From: DATKZB01 sp035528235
GTDB lineage: Bacteria > Planctomycetota > Phycisphaerae > FEN-1346
Assembly: GCA_035528235.1 (NCBI GenBank)
Contig: DATKZB010000331.1
Span: 1-11,856 of the forward strand
DNA: 11,856 nt
Reading direction: 5' to 3'
The notes beneath the pieces are model-generated. The model was not told the DNA's origin, did not search any database, and saw only the letters and a program-made list of their open reading frames with translations. Shown piece by piece: positions 1-6,277 of this stretch (its first letter is position 1; every line of letters starts with the position of its first letter). A program made the position numbers and the translations under genes.

Positions 1-74
1 GCCGCGGCGATCGCATCGCCGAGCCCGAGGTCCAGTAAGGCGCGGGTGGCATGGTCATCCCCAAGGGTGACCAT
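1..74 (-). CDS. Possible N-terminal fragment of a gene running off the left edge
   Basis: Reading leftward from an ATG at 72-74, the frame is open to the window edge (24 full codons) and begins MVTLGDDHATRALLDLGLGD. An AGGA at 81-84 lies six bases upstream and could be its ribosome binding site. About 18 of 23 codons end in G or C, as expected of genes here. The fragment is too short to assign a family. The alternative is a plus-strand gene ending at the TAA at 36-38 with tail RGDRIAEPEVQ, which has equally good third-position GC. I slightly prefer the minus reading because of its start codon and binding site. If right, this gene diverges from the propeller gene at 276. Confidence 0.3.
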   Translation of the reverse strand, partial: MVTLGDDHATRALLDLGLGDAIAA

Positions 75-84
75 GGGCGGTCCT

Positions 85-105
85 GGTGCGTGCGGAGCAC
101 GCACC
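85..105. repeat. Palindromic repeat family A, copy 1
   Basis: A perfect 9-bp inverted repeat, GGTGCGTGC and GCACGCACC, separated by three bases (GGA), followed by CTACGGCT. Near-identical copies occur at 218-238 and 1603-1623. All three are intergenic and have the same stem with a different three-base loop. Confidence 0.8.
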
Positions 106-121
106 CTACGGCTACTTGCCG

Positions 122-191
122 CGCGGCGGCCTTCCCACGCCGCCGCGATCAGGCCCGACGCGTGTTGCTGGCGGCCTAGGAAGGCCGCCAG
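122..191. repeat. Two adjacent strong hairpins
   Basis: Two perfect inverted repeats sit side by side between the family A copies. The first has 9-bp arms at 122-130 and 139-147 (CGCGGCGGC) with an 8-base loop. The second has 10-bp arms at 168-177 and 182-191 (CTGGCGGCCT) with a 4-base loop. Neither is followed by a T run, so they are not classical intrinsic terminators. With the flanking copies, the 200 bp before the propeller gene hold four hairpins. Confidence 0.65.
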
Positions 192-217
192 GCGCGATGA
201 CGTGGTGAAGCAGTCCG

Positions 218-238
218 GGTGCGTGCAGGGCACGCACC
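218..238. repeat. Palindromic repeat family A, copy 2
   Basis: Same 9-bp stem as copy 1 with loop AGG, preceded by TCCG and followed by GTACGGCT, so its flanks also resemble copy 1 (TCCT and CTACGGCT). It ends 37 bp before the ATG of the propeller gene. If transcribed with that gene it would form a hairpin in the leader. Confidence 0.8.
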
Positions 239-275
239 GTACGGCTCCAGCAGTGGAGGCATGAGAGAACACGCG

Positions 276-1541
276 ATGAACCCAATCAAACGCACCGTCC
301 TGGCAGGTCTGATTCTCGCAGTGGGCACCTGGTGCCTGGCCGCCGACTGGCCCCGATGGCGCGGACCCGACGGCACCGGCCACGTCCCGGCCGGCGTCGC
401 CGTGCCGACGACGCTCCCGGCCCAGCCCAAGGTCGTCTGGCACGTTGCGATAGGTGAAGGCCTGGGCTCGCCCGTGGTCAGCGGCGGACGGGTCTTCTAC
501 CTCGACCACCAGCAGGGCAAGGAGATGGTGCACGCCGCCGACGCCGCCACGGGCAAGGCCGTCTGGAGCGTGCCGCTCGACGAGGTGTTCAAGGACGGCC
601 AGTCGGTGCCCGGCCCGCGCACGACGCCGGTGGTCGACGGCGACCGCGTGTACGTGCAATCGTGCCGGGGCGAGTTCCAGTGCCTCGGCGCGGCCGACGG
701 CAAGGTCGTCTGGCGGGTCAACTTCGTCAAGGACTTCGGGGCCGTCTTCATCGGCGAGAAGGGGTCGGCCGCCGGCGCCAACCGCCACGGGTACACCGGT
801 TCGGCCATGGTCGACGGCGACCGCATCATCGTGGGCGTGGGCGGCGCGAGCGGCGCCAGCGTCGTGGCGTTCGACAAGCGCACCGGCCAGGTCGTCTGGA
901 AGTCGCAGAACGACGTGCCCGGCTACAGCGGGCCCGTCATCGCCACCATCGCGGACACCCGGCAGGTCGTCTCGTTCGCGTCGGAGGCGGTCATCGGCCT
1001 CGCCGCGGCCGACGGCGCGCCGCTGTGGCGCGTGCCGGTCAAGACCACGCTCGGGCGGCACGTGACTACCCCCGTCGTCGTCGACGACCGGGTGATGGTG
1101 GCGTCGCACCAGGCGGGGCTCATCGGCATCAGCATCACCAAGCAGGGCGACGGTTGGGCGGCCGAGCGGGCCTGGGTCGACCGCCGCATGGCCGTCAACT
1201 TCATGAGCCCTGTCGCGGTCGGCCATTACCTGTACGGCCTCGGTCCGGGCAAGACCCTGTTTGCGATCGACGTCCGGACCGGCGAGCGGGCCTGGGCCGA
1301 GAAGGGGTTCTTCGCCGACATGACCGACCGCGAGTTCGCCTCGCTGCTGGTCATGGGCGAGAGCCTGCTCATCCTGACCGAGAAGGGCCAGTTGCTTCTC
1401 GTGGCCGCCGACTCCAAGCAGTGCCGCGTCGTCAGCAAGACCCAGGTCGCGGGCCAGAACTGGTGTAGCCCGGCCTACGCCGACGGCAAACTGTTTCTGC
1501 GCGACGCCAAGGAACTGCGGTGCGTGCAACTGATGCCGTGA
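276..1541 (+). CDS. Exported PQQ-like beta-propeller repeat protein
   Basis: The 421-residue product starts with a signal peptide: basic MNPIKR, a hydrophobic stretch to about residue 18, and likely cleavage near 22-23. The mature protein begins DWPRWRGPDGTG, a hallmark of PQQ-binding-like propeller proteins in Planctomycetota and Verrucomicrobiota. At least five repeat ends of the form D/A-x-x-G-x-x-x-W are visible near residues 89-97, 139-146, 200-208, 244-251 and 332-340, so an eight-bladed WD40-like PQQ fold is likely. Location would be periplasmic or extracytoplasmic. Whether it binds PQQ or is only a scaffold cannot be told. The ATG at 276 is chosen because it starts the signal peptide. 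The frame opens earlier (GTG 219, ATG 261), but GTG 219 lies inside a palindromic repeat and the GGAGG at 255-259 is too close to 261. It converges on the ferredoxin gene. Confidence 0.9.
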   Translation: MNPIKRTVLAGLILAVGTWCLAADWPRWRGPDGTGHVPAGVAVPTTLPAQPKVVWHVAIGEGLGSPVVSGGRVFYLDHQQGKEMVHAADAATGKAVWSVPLDEVFKDGQSVPGPRTTPVVDGDRVYVQSCRGEFQCLGAADGKVVWRVNFVKDFGAVFIGEKGSAAGANRHGYTGSAMVDGDRIIVGVGGASGASVVAFDKRTGQVVWKSQNDVPGYSGPVIATIADTRQVVSFASEAVIGLAAADGAPLWRVPVKTTLGRHVTTPVVVDDRVMVASHQAGLIGISITKQGDGWAAERAWVDRRMAVNFMSPVAVGHYLYGLGPGKTLFAIDVRTGERAWAEKGFFADMTDREFASLLVMGESLLILTEKGQLLLVAADSKQCRVVSKTQVAGQNWCSPAYADGKLFLRDAKELRCVQLMP

Positions 1542-1571
1542 ACCGGCGGGGGGTACGTGTTGAGCATGTGC

Positions 1572-1593
1572 CACGGCTTGCCTGCAAGCCGTG
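1572..1593. repeat. Palindromic repeat family B, copy 1
   Basis: A perfect 10-bp inverted repeat, CACGGCTTGC and GCAAGCCGTG, with a two-base loop, preceded by GTGC. A sister copy lies at 7807-7828 with one compensated pair change. It begins 30 bp after the propeller stop codon and could act as a bidirectional transcription end or RNA 3' stabiliser for the two convergent genes; there is no T tract. Confidence 0.75.
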
Positions 1594-1602
1594 AGCCTGT
1601 AG

Positions 1603-1623
1603 GGTGCGTGCTCGGCACGCACC
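1603..1623. repeat. Palindromic repeat family A, copy 3
   Basis: Same 9-bp GGTGCGTGC stem as the copies at 85 and 218, loop TCG, preceded by TAG and followed by GTAGGT. It lies 7 bp from the ferredoxin stop codon, so the 89 bp convergent gap is mostly filled by two repeat hairpins of different families. Confidence 0.8.
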
Positions 1624-1630
1624 GTAGGTG

Positions 1631-1849
1631 CTACGCCTCGGCCGTCTCCCAAATCTCGATGGCCGCGTCGGGACACACCTGGTAGCACAGCGTGCACCCG
1701 GTGCAGGCGACGCCGGCCTTCGGCCGCGCGGGACGGACGCCCACCTCGGTCAACTCGTCCGACATCTCCAGCGCGCCCTTCGGGCACGCCGCCACGCACA
1801 ACTCGCAACCCTTGCAGTACTCCGTGAGCACGCGGACCTGGTGGGCCAT
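1631..1849 (-). CDS. 2[4Fe-4S] ferredoxin (KorD-like small protein)
   Basis: A 72-residue protein with two complete cluster motifs: Cys12, 15, 18, 22 in CKGCELCVAACP and Cys49, 52, 55, 59 in CTGCTLCYQVCP. It would carry two low-potential [4Fe-4S] clusters in the cytoplasm. The sequence resembles the delta subunits of 2-oxoacid:ferredoxin oxidoreductases (KorD/VorD type), but no alpha, beta or gamma subunit genes adjoin it, so a free electron carrier is as likely. It is last in the ispA-dxs-nadK cluster, 56 bp after nadK. IspG and IspH of the MEP pathway need such a donor, so a link to isoprenoid synthesis is plausible but inferred. The ATG at 1849 has AAGG and GAGGAG upstream, and a good separate promoter precedes it. 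Confidence 0.9.
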   Translation of the reverse strand: MAHQVRVLTEYCKGCELCVAACPKGALEMSDELTEVGVRPARPKAGVACTGCTLCYQVCPDAAIEIWETAEA

Positions 1850-1879
1850 GACGTTGCCTTGCTCCTCGTCGGACGGTGA

Positions 1880-1909
1880 ATCATAGGGAAACCAGGGCCC
1901 GCCAGTCAA
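1880..1909 (-). promoter_or_regulatory. Sigma70-type promoter for the ferredoxin gene
   Basis: On the minus strand, TTGACT (1904-1909) and TATGAT (1880-1885) are separated by 18 bases, matching the consensus at 10 of 12 positions. The -35 box contains the TGA stop of nadK. Transcription would start near 1873, giving a leader of about 25 bases that includes the GAGGAG before the ferredoxin ATG. Such AT-rich boxes are rare in this GC-rich background. Confidence 0.6.
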
Positions 1910-2745
1910 GAACCGCGCTGGTACTTCGGCAGGTGCCCCCAGTGCAGTTTCTGGCTGAGCGTCGTGAAGGCGCCGCGGTGCCCGTTGTGGACCAGCAGAA
2001 ACGACGAGGCGGCCCGGCGGATGCGGACCCGGTCGCCGCGCGCCAGGCTTATCTTCTCCTGCCCGTCGATCACGCAGACGGCCTCGGTCTGGAGGTCGGT
2101 CGGTTCCAGGACAACCTCGCCCTCGGGTCTCAGCACGATGGGCCGGTGCGTGAGCGAGTGCGGGCAGATGGGCACCAGGACCAGGGCCTCGAGGCCCGGC
2201 CCGAGCAGCGGTCCCCCGGCCGCCATGCAGTAGGCCGTCGAGCCCGTCGGCGTCGACACGAGGACGCCGTCGCCGTAGTAGGTGGTGACGGCCTCGCCGT
2301 CGATGGTGGCCGAGATGCCGACCATGCGGTGCGGCTCGCCTCCCGCCACCAGGACGTCGTTGAGGACGAGGTACTCGCCGGCCGGGCCCTGGGCCGTCTC
2401 GGCCCGGACCGAGAGCATCAGCCGGCGCGACACCGGCATCCGGCCCGCCGCGATGTCGTCGAACTTCTCGCAAAACTCGTCGGCCGAGAACTCGGCCAGG
2501 TACCCGAGTTTGCCCATGTTGATGCCGACCACGGGCACCTCGCGCCCGGCCAGCAACCGGGCGGCCTTCAGAATCGATCCGTCGCCACCCAGCACGACGA
2601 CCAGGTCGGCATCGGCCCGGACCGGGGCGTCCGACAGGTCCACCGCCTCGGCCGCGACCCGCTGCTCGACCCACGGGCAGAGCGTCGCCGCCAGCCGGCG
2701 GGCCTCCGGTTTCTCGGGGTTGACGAGGATCACAACACGTTTCAC
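1906..2745 (-). CDS. nadK: NAD kinase
   Basis: Cytoplasmic enzyme of 279 residues that phosphorylates NAD to NADP using ATP or polyphosphate. Family motifs are in order: GGDGS at 53-57 with the catalytic Asp55, GINMGKLGYL at 74-83, LNDV at 128-131, the glycine-rich GDGVLVSTPTGSTAY ending at 172, a PICPHSLTHRPI segment at 192-203 and DGQ at 227-229. Length is normal. The start is GTG at 2743-2745 with GGAG eight bases upstream. It lies 51 bp after dxs and 56 bp before the ferredoxin. In many bacteria nadK belongs to a conserved xse-ispA-dxs-tlyA-nadK-recN neighbourhood; here xse, tlyA and recN are missing. The upstream gap can pair with the start region (7-bp inverted repeat), a possible weak translational control. 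Confidence 0.97.
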   Translation of the reverse strand: MKRVVILVNPEKPEARRLAATLCPWVEQRVAAEAVDLSDAPVRADADLVVVLGGDGSILKAARLLAGREVPVVGINMGKLGYLAEFSADEFCEKFDDIAAGRMPVSRRLMLSVRAETAQGPAGEYLVLNDVLVAGGEPHRMVGISATIDGEAVTTYYGDGVLVSTPTGSTAYCMAAGGPLLGPGLEALVLVPICPHSLTHRPIVLRPEGEVVLEPTDLQTEAVCVIDGQEKISLARGDRVRIRRAASSFLLVHNGHRGAFTTLSQKLHWGHLPKYQRGS

Positions 2746-2796
2746 GTGTGGGTCTCCGATGCGTGGTCCACGGCGGTCCCTCCCGTCACACGTCGG

Positions 2797-4677
2797 CTAC
2801 ACGGGCCGGCCGAGCGCCCGGACGCGCGCGGCCAGGCCGTCGGCGTCGAGGCCGGCGGCCGCCAACTGCGCCGGCCGGGTGTCGTGTTCGACGATCGTTT
2901 CGCCGACGCCCGCGCGGTGAATCTTGCGGGTGTCCAGGCCGCGGGCCTCGGCCGCCTCGAGCACGGCCGACCCGAACCCGCCCGCCAGCGCCGCGTCCTC
3001 GACCGTCAGGACCCACGGCTGCGACTGGACGAGGTCCGCCAGAGCGTCGGCGTCCACCGGCTTGGCAAAACGGGCACTGACCACGGCCACGCGGGTGCCC
3101 TCGGCTTCGAGGCGCGAGGCCGCCTCCAGGGCGGCCGGCACGGTCGCGCCCAGCGCCAGGATGGCCCCTGCCTCGCCCGGCCGCAGCATCGCGGCCCGGC
3201 CGACCGCGACCGGCTCGTCGCTGAAATCCTCCGGCGGCACGCGGTCGCGCGGGTACCGGATGGCCCAAGGCCCGTCGGCCCCGACGGCCAGCCGCACCAT
3301 GGCGGCCAGTTCGGCCCGGTCGGCCGGCGCCGCCAGGACGAACCCCGGCAGGTGCCTGAGGTACGCCAGGTCGTACAGGCCGTGATGGGTCGGCCCGTCG
3401 GCCCCGACGAGGCCCGCCCGGTCCACCAGGAGCACGACCGGCAGGCCCTGCAGTGCGACCTCCTGGAAGAGCTGGTCGTAGGCCCGCTGGAGAAACGTCG
3501 AGTAGATGCCGACCACCGGCCGCAGGCCGCCCTTCGCCAGGCCGGCCGCCAGCGCCACGGCGTGCGGCTCGCAGATGCCAACGTCGAAGAACCGGTCGGG
3601 GTACCGGTGGGCGAACCGCACGAGGCCGGTGCCCTCGGGCATGGCCGCCGTGATGGCGACGAGGCGCGGGTCGGCCTCGGCCAGGGCGAGGACCTCATCG
3701 ACGGCGGCGCCCGTCCAGTCGTGGGCGCCGACGGCCTCGGGGTCGACGATGACCTGGCCGTTACGTTCCTCGAAGGGCCCGGCACTGTGCCAGGCGTCGG
3801 GGTTCTCGGCCGCCGGGGCAAAGCCCCTCCCCTTCTTCGTGTGGACGTGCAGGAACACCGGCCCGTCGAGCCGCCCGAGGTCGTCGAGGGCCTCGATCAG
3901 GGCCTCGATGTCGTGGCCGTCGACCGGCCCGAAACATCGAAATCCAAGCCGCTCGAACATGTGTTCGGGCACGACGGCCTCTTTGACGGCGTCCTTGAAG
4001 ACGTGGATGGCCCGGGCGAGCGAATCGCCCATCGGCATGCGGTCGAGCATCTCGCGGACGTCACGCTTGAGGTCGCCGTAGGCGGGGGTGGTCCGCATCC
4101 GCGTCAGGTGCCGGGCCATGGCGCCGACCGTCCGCGAGATGGCCATCTCGTTGTCGTTCAGGATGACCAGCAGGTTCGCCCCGACGTCGCCGACGTGGTT
4201 CATGGCCTCCAGCGCCAGGCCCGTGGCCAGGGCGCCGTCGCCGATGACCGCGACCGTCCGCCGGTCGGTTCCGGCGGCCCGTTCGGCCAGCGCCAGGCCC
4301 AGGGCGGTCGAGACGCTGGCGCCGGCGTGCCCGGTCCGGAACTCGTCGTACGGGCTCTCGGCCGGGTTCGGGAACCCGCTCGCGCCGCCGGCCGCGCGCA
4401 GCCCCTCGAACGCCTCGCGGCGGCCGGTCAGAATCTTGTGGGCGTAACACTGATGGCCCACGTCCCAGATGAGGTGGTCCTTGGAGAAGTCGAAGGCCCG
4501 GTGCAGGGCCACCGTCAGGTCGACGACGCCGAGGTTGCTGGCCAGGTGCCCGCCGCGCCGGGCCACCGTCCGGGTGATGAGCGCGCGGATTTCGGCCGCC
4601 AGGCGCTCGAGGGCCACCGGGTCCATGCCCCGCAGATCCTGGGGCGATTTCACGCTGTCAAGCAGACGTTCGGCCAA
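2797..4677 (-). CDS. dxs: 1-deoxy-D-xylulose-5-phosphate synthase
   Basis: Thiamine-diphosphate enzyme that condenses pyruvate with glyceraldehyde 3-phosphate, the entry step of the MEP isoprenoid pathway. At 626 residues it matches E. coli Dxs (620). Visible: GGHLASNLG at 42-50 with His44; WDVGHQ at 71-76; the ThDP/Mg motif from GDG (146-148) to NDN (174-176); DGPVFLHVHTKKGRG at 271-285; catalytic Glu370; Arg398 in STFLQRAYDQ; Asp427 and His431 in GADGPTHHG. The usual AEQHAV around the glutamate reads CEPHAV. The start is TTG at 4675-4677: a strong AGGGGAG lies just upstream, and the first residues (LLDSVKSPQDLRGM) align with the normal N-terminus, whereas the next ATG would remove them. It follows ispA by 41 bp. 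Confidence 0.97.
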   Translation of the reverse strand: MAERLLDSVKSPQDLRGMDPVALERLAAEIRALITRTVARRGGHLASNLGVVDLTVALHRAFDFSKDHLIWDVGHQCYAHKILTGRREAFEGLRAAGGASGFPNPAESPYDEFRTGHAGASVSTALGLALAERAAGTDRRTVAVIGDGALATGLALEAMNHVGDVGANLLVILNDNEMAISRTVGAMARHLTRMRTTPAYGDLKRDVREMLDRMPMGDSLARAIHVFKDAVKEAVVPEHMFERLGFRCFGPVDGHDIEALIEALDDLGRLDGPVFLHVHTKKGRGFAPAAENPDAWHSAGPFEERNGQVIVDPEAVGAHDWTGAAVDEVLALAEADPRLVAITAAMPEGTGLVRFAHRYPDRFFDVGICEPHAVALAAGLAKGGLRPVVGIYSTFLQRAYDQLFQEVALQGLPVVLLVDRAGLVGADGPTHHGLYDLAYLRHLPGFVLAAPADRAELAAMVRLAVGADGPWAIRYPRDRVPPEDFSDEPVAVGRAAMLRPGEAGAILALGATVPAALEAASRLEAEGTRVAVVSARFAKPVDADALADLVQSQPWVLTVEDAALAGGFGSAVLEAAEARGLDTRKIHRAGVGETIVEHDTRPAQLAAAGLDADGLAARVRALGRPV

Positions 4678-4693
4678 CGGTTACTCCCCTGCC

Positions 4694-4715
4694 GGCGCGC
4701 CAAGCTGGGCGCGCC
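4694..4715 (-). promoter_or_regulatory. Intercistronic hairpin between ispA and dxs
   Basis: A perfect inverted repeat with 8-bp arms GGCGCGCC (4694-4701 and 4708-4715) and a 6-base loop almost fills the 41 bp between the ispA stop and the dxs ribosome binding site. The AGGGGAG of dxs starts right after it on the mRNA. It could stabilise the upstream mRNA end, attenuate dxs, or limit access to the TTG start. There is no T run, so a full terminator is unlikely. Confidence 0.5.
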
Positions 4716-4718
4716 GCC

Positions 4719-5618
4719 TCAGAAGGTGCGGTCGACCACGAACCGGGCCAGGTCCCTGAGCCAGTCGGCCTCGTGCCCGAAGGCCGTCAGGGCGTCGATG
4801 GCCCGGTCGGCTTCGGCCCGCGCGCGGGTCTGGGCCGCGCCGACGCCGTAAAGCGTCACGTAGGTGAGTTTGCCCTTGGCGGCGTCCTTGCCGGCGGTCT
4901 TGCCGAGCGTCTCGGTGGAGGCCGACGCGTCGAGCACGTCGTCGGCAATCTGGAACCCCAGCCCCAGGTGGATGCCGTACTGCCGCAGGCTCCGCTCGTA
5001 ATGTTCGCCCGCGCCGGCCGAGATGGCCCCCATGACGACCGAGGCCTCGATGAGGCAGGCGGTCTTGCGTCGGTGGATGATCTCCAGAAGCCGCTCGCCG
5101 TCGGCGTGGCCGCGCTCGGCCGCCAGGTCGGCCACCTGGCCGCCCACCATGCCGACGGCCCCGGCGGCCTGGGCCAGTTCGGCCACGAGGCGCCGGGCGA
5201 CCTCGGCGTCGGCCACGTCGCTCGCCAGGACGGCGAACGCCTGGGTCAGCAGCGCGTCGCCGGCCAGAATGGCCATGGCCTCGCCGAACCGCTTGTGACA
5301 CGAGGGCCGGCCGTGCCGCAGGTCGTCGTCGTCCATGGCGGGCAGGTCGTCGTGGATGAGCGAGTAGGTGTGGATCATCTCGACGGCACAGGCGGCGGGC
5401 ATGGCCTGCTCCTGGGTCCCGCCGCACGCCTCGGCGGCCAGCAGCACGAGGGCCGGCCGCAACTTCTTGCCGCCGCCCAGCGCCATGTACCGCATGGCCT
5501 CGTAGATGCCGCGGCTGGGCTCGTCGGGCGCCGTCAGGCGCGCGTCGATGGCCGCGCGGACCTTCTCGGCCCGCTGGCGCAAGACGGTCGGCACGGATTG
5601 TCGCTTGGCCTGCGTCAT
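4719..5618 (-). CDS. ispA: Polyprenyl (farnesyl) diphosphate synthase
   Basis: Trans-isoprenyl diphosphate synthase of 299 residues, cytoplasmic, adding IPP units to DMAPP/GPP. It carries GGGKKLRP (48-55), the first Asp-rich motif DDLPAMD (90-96) followed by DDDLRHGRP, FGEAMAILAGDALL (111-124), GMVGGQ (156-161), KTA (185-187) and the second Asp-rich motif DDVLD (226-230) followed by GKTAGKDAAKGK. The stretch around the first motif is very close to E. coli IspA. The fifth residue before it is Tyr, as in farnesyl synthases, not the Met usual in plant-type geranylgeranyl synthases, so FPP is the likely product (inference). The ATG at 5616-5618 has AGGGG five bases upstream; the frame remains open much further, but that stretch is not protein-like. 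First gene of the cluster. Confidence 0.95.
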   Translation of the reverse strand: MTQAKRQSVPTVLRQRAEKVRAAIDARLTAPDEPSRGIYEAMRYMALGGGKKLRPALVLLAAEACGGTQEQAMPAACAVEMIHTYSLIHDDLPAMDDDDLRHGRPSCHKRFGEAMAILAGDALLTQAFAVLASDVADAEVARRLVAELAQAAGAVGMVGGQVADLAAERGHADGERLLEIIHRRKTACLIEASVVMGAISAGAGEHYERSLRQYGIHLGLGFQIADDVLDASASTETLGKTAGKDAAKGKLTYVTLYGVGAAQTRARAEADRAIDALTAFGHEADWLRDLARFVVDRTF

Positions 5619-5677
5619 GGAAACCCCTGGCGGCGGAGCGTTCGCGCCGGCGCCGTCGTCGGCAACCGCCGCGCCGG

Positions 5678-5706
5678 ATGGTATCACCCACCCAAAAGGG
5701 TCACAA
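5678..5706 (-). promoter_or_regulatory. Candidate promoter of the ispA-dxs-nadK cluster
   Basis: On the minus strand TTGTGA (5701-5706) and TACCAT (5678-5683) are 17 bases apart. Each matches consensus at four of six positions, and a TG one base before the -10 makes it an extended -10 type. Transcription would begin near 5671, giving a leader of about 53 bases before ispA. The spacer contains a small ACCC/GGGT palindrome. Confidence 0.35.
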
Positions 5707-5844
5707 GGGGAAAAGGCCGCGCGGGCACCCGTATACCACGGCGCGGGGGCGCAGCAGACGTCCGGCCGGCGTCGCAGTGCCACAGGGTTGTCACACCCTC
5801 GGCGATAGTAGCGTGCACAAAGAGTGGCTTCACGCATACTTAAT

Positions 5845-6049
5845 GGCGCGCTGAGACCAGGAGAAGGCCCCTGCGATCGGGATGGGAAACGAGGGGCTGA
5901 CCAGGAAGGAGCCAAAGCCGACAGCCTGTGGCCGCAGCCGGCCGGGGGGAAACGCCGGTGCCGTTTCCGGAGAGGTCGCACCATTTTACTGGGCGTGCGG
6001 GCCGTCATTCGGCCTGTACACCGGGGCTAGCAAGGCCCCGCGCACCCGC
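5845..6049 (+). ncRNA. Run of stem-loops, candidate structured RNA
   Basis: No gene fits here, but several hairpins follow each other: GCCCCT with AGGGGC (5867-5872/5892-5897); GGCT with AGCC (5895-5898/5910-5913), which competes with the first; GCCG with CGGC (5917-5920/5939-5942); GGAAACG with CGTTTCC (5948-5954/5962-5968); a 10-bp stem 5995-6004/6010-6019; and CGGGGC with GCCCCG (6022-6027/6035-6040). The 10-bp stem has two G.U pairs that exist only if the plus strand is the RNA. No match to RNase P, tmRNA, SRP, 6S or a riboswitch was recognised, and no clear promoter is seen. The rest of the 818 bp gap (5619-6436) holds the ispA promoter candidate and, at the right, repeats. Confidence 0.25.
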
Positions 6050-6092
6050 ATGGCATGAGACTGACCGCAGCATTCTGGAAGCGGCACCGGCA

Positions 6093-6118
6093 GCCGGTCG
6101 TATCCGGTACCGACCGGC
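6093..6118. repeat. Isolated perfect hairpin
   Basis: Arms GCCGGTCG (6093-6100) and CGACCGGC (6111-6118) form a perfect 8-bp stem around a 10-base loop. It stands alone between the candidate structured RNA and the MITE-like element. No T tract follows on either strand. Function unknown. Confidence 0.45.
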
Positions 6119-6257
6119 GTCGTCGCCATGGGTTCAAAATGAAACATGCTGACCGCCCCGCGCCCGACGGGTCACCCCCCATGTCCTTTCCGTGACTCGT
6201 CCGCGCGGGGAATATTTTTCCGCAGCGGCGGCGCAGGGGGCTTGCCGAATCATCGCG

Positions 6258-6275
6258 CGCCCGCCAAGGCGGGCG
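6258..6275. repeat. CGCCCGCC palindrome beside the MITE-like element
   Basis: CGCCCGCC and GGCGGGCG are separated by AA (6258-6265/6268-6275). The palindrome ends two bases before the terminal repeat of the element at 6278. A related CCCGCC/GGCGGG palindrome sits inside a hairpin loop at 7877-7891, so this is probably another small repeat family. Confidence 0.5.
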
Positions 6276-6277
6276 GC

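Noticed and set aside
3..38. Plus-strand gene tail ending at TAA 36-38 (RGDRIAEPEVQ)
   Set aside because: Possible, but only 12 codons are visible and the minus-strand reading has a start codon and binding site. Kept as the alternative to the edge feature.
219..275. GTG at 219 as the start of the propeller protein
   Set aside because: It lies inside a palindromic repeat and would put 19 extra residues before a normal signal peptide beginning at 276.
1542..1630. Intrinsic terminators at the repeat hairpins
   Set aside because: Stems are strong, but no T tract follows on either strand here or at the other repeats, so a terminator call is not supported.
1876..4851. A plus-strand open frame of nearly 1000 codons opposite nadK and dxs
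   Set aside because: It is the antisense shadow of two certain genes; long stop-free antisense frames are expected at this GC content, and the translation is Arg/Gly/Pro-rich without motifs.
5892..5942. Resemblance to bacterial SRP (4.5S) RNA: GACCAGGAAGGAGCC then TGTGGCCGCAGCC
   Set aside because: The conserved GGTCAGG-CCGGAAGG-AGCAGCC core is incomplete: the AGCA side of the internal loop is missing and the stem geometry differs.
5941..5980. Possible cobalamin riboswitch from GGGAAAC and CCGGTG
   Set aside because: No GCCACTG B12 box or other core segment follows, and the adjacent genes are not B12-related.
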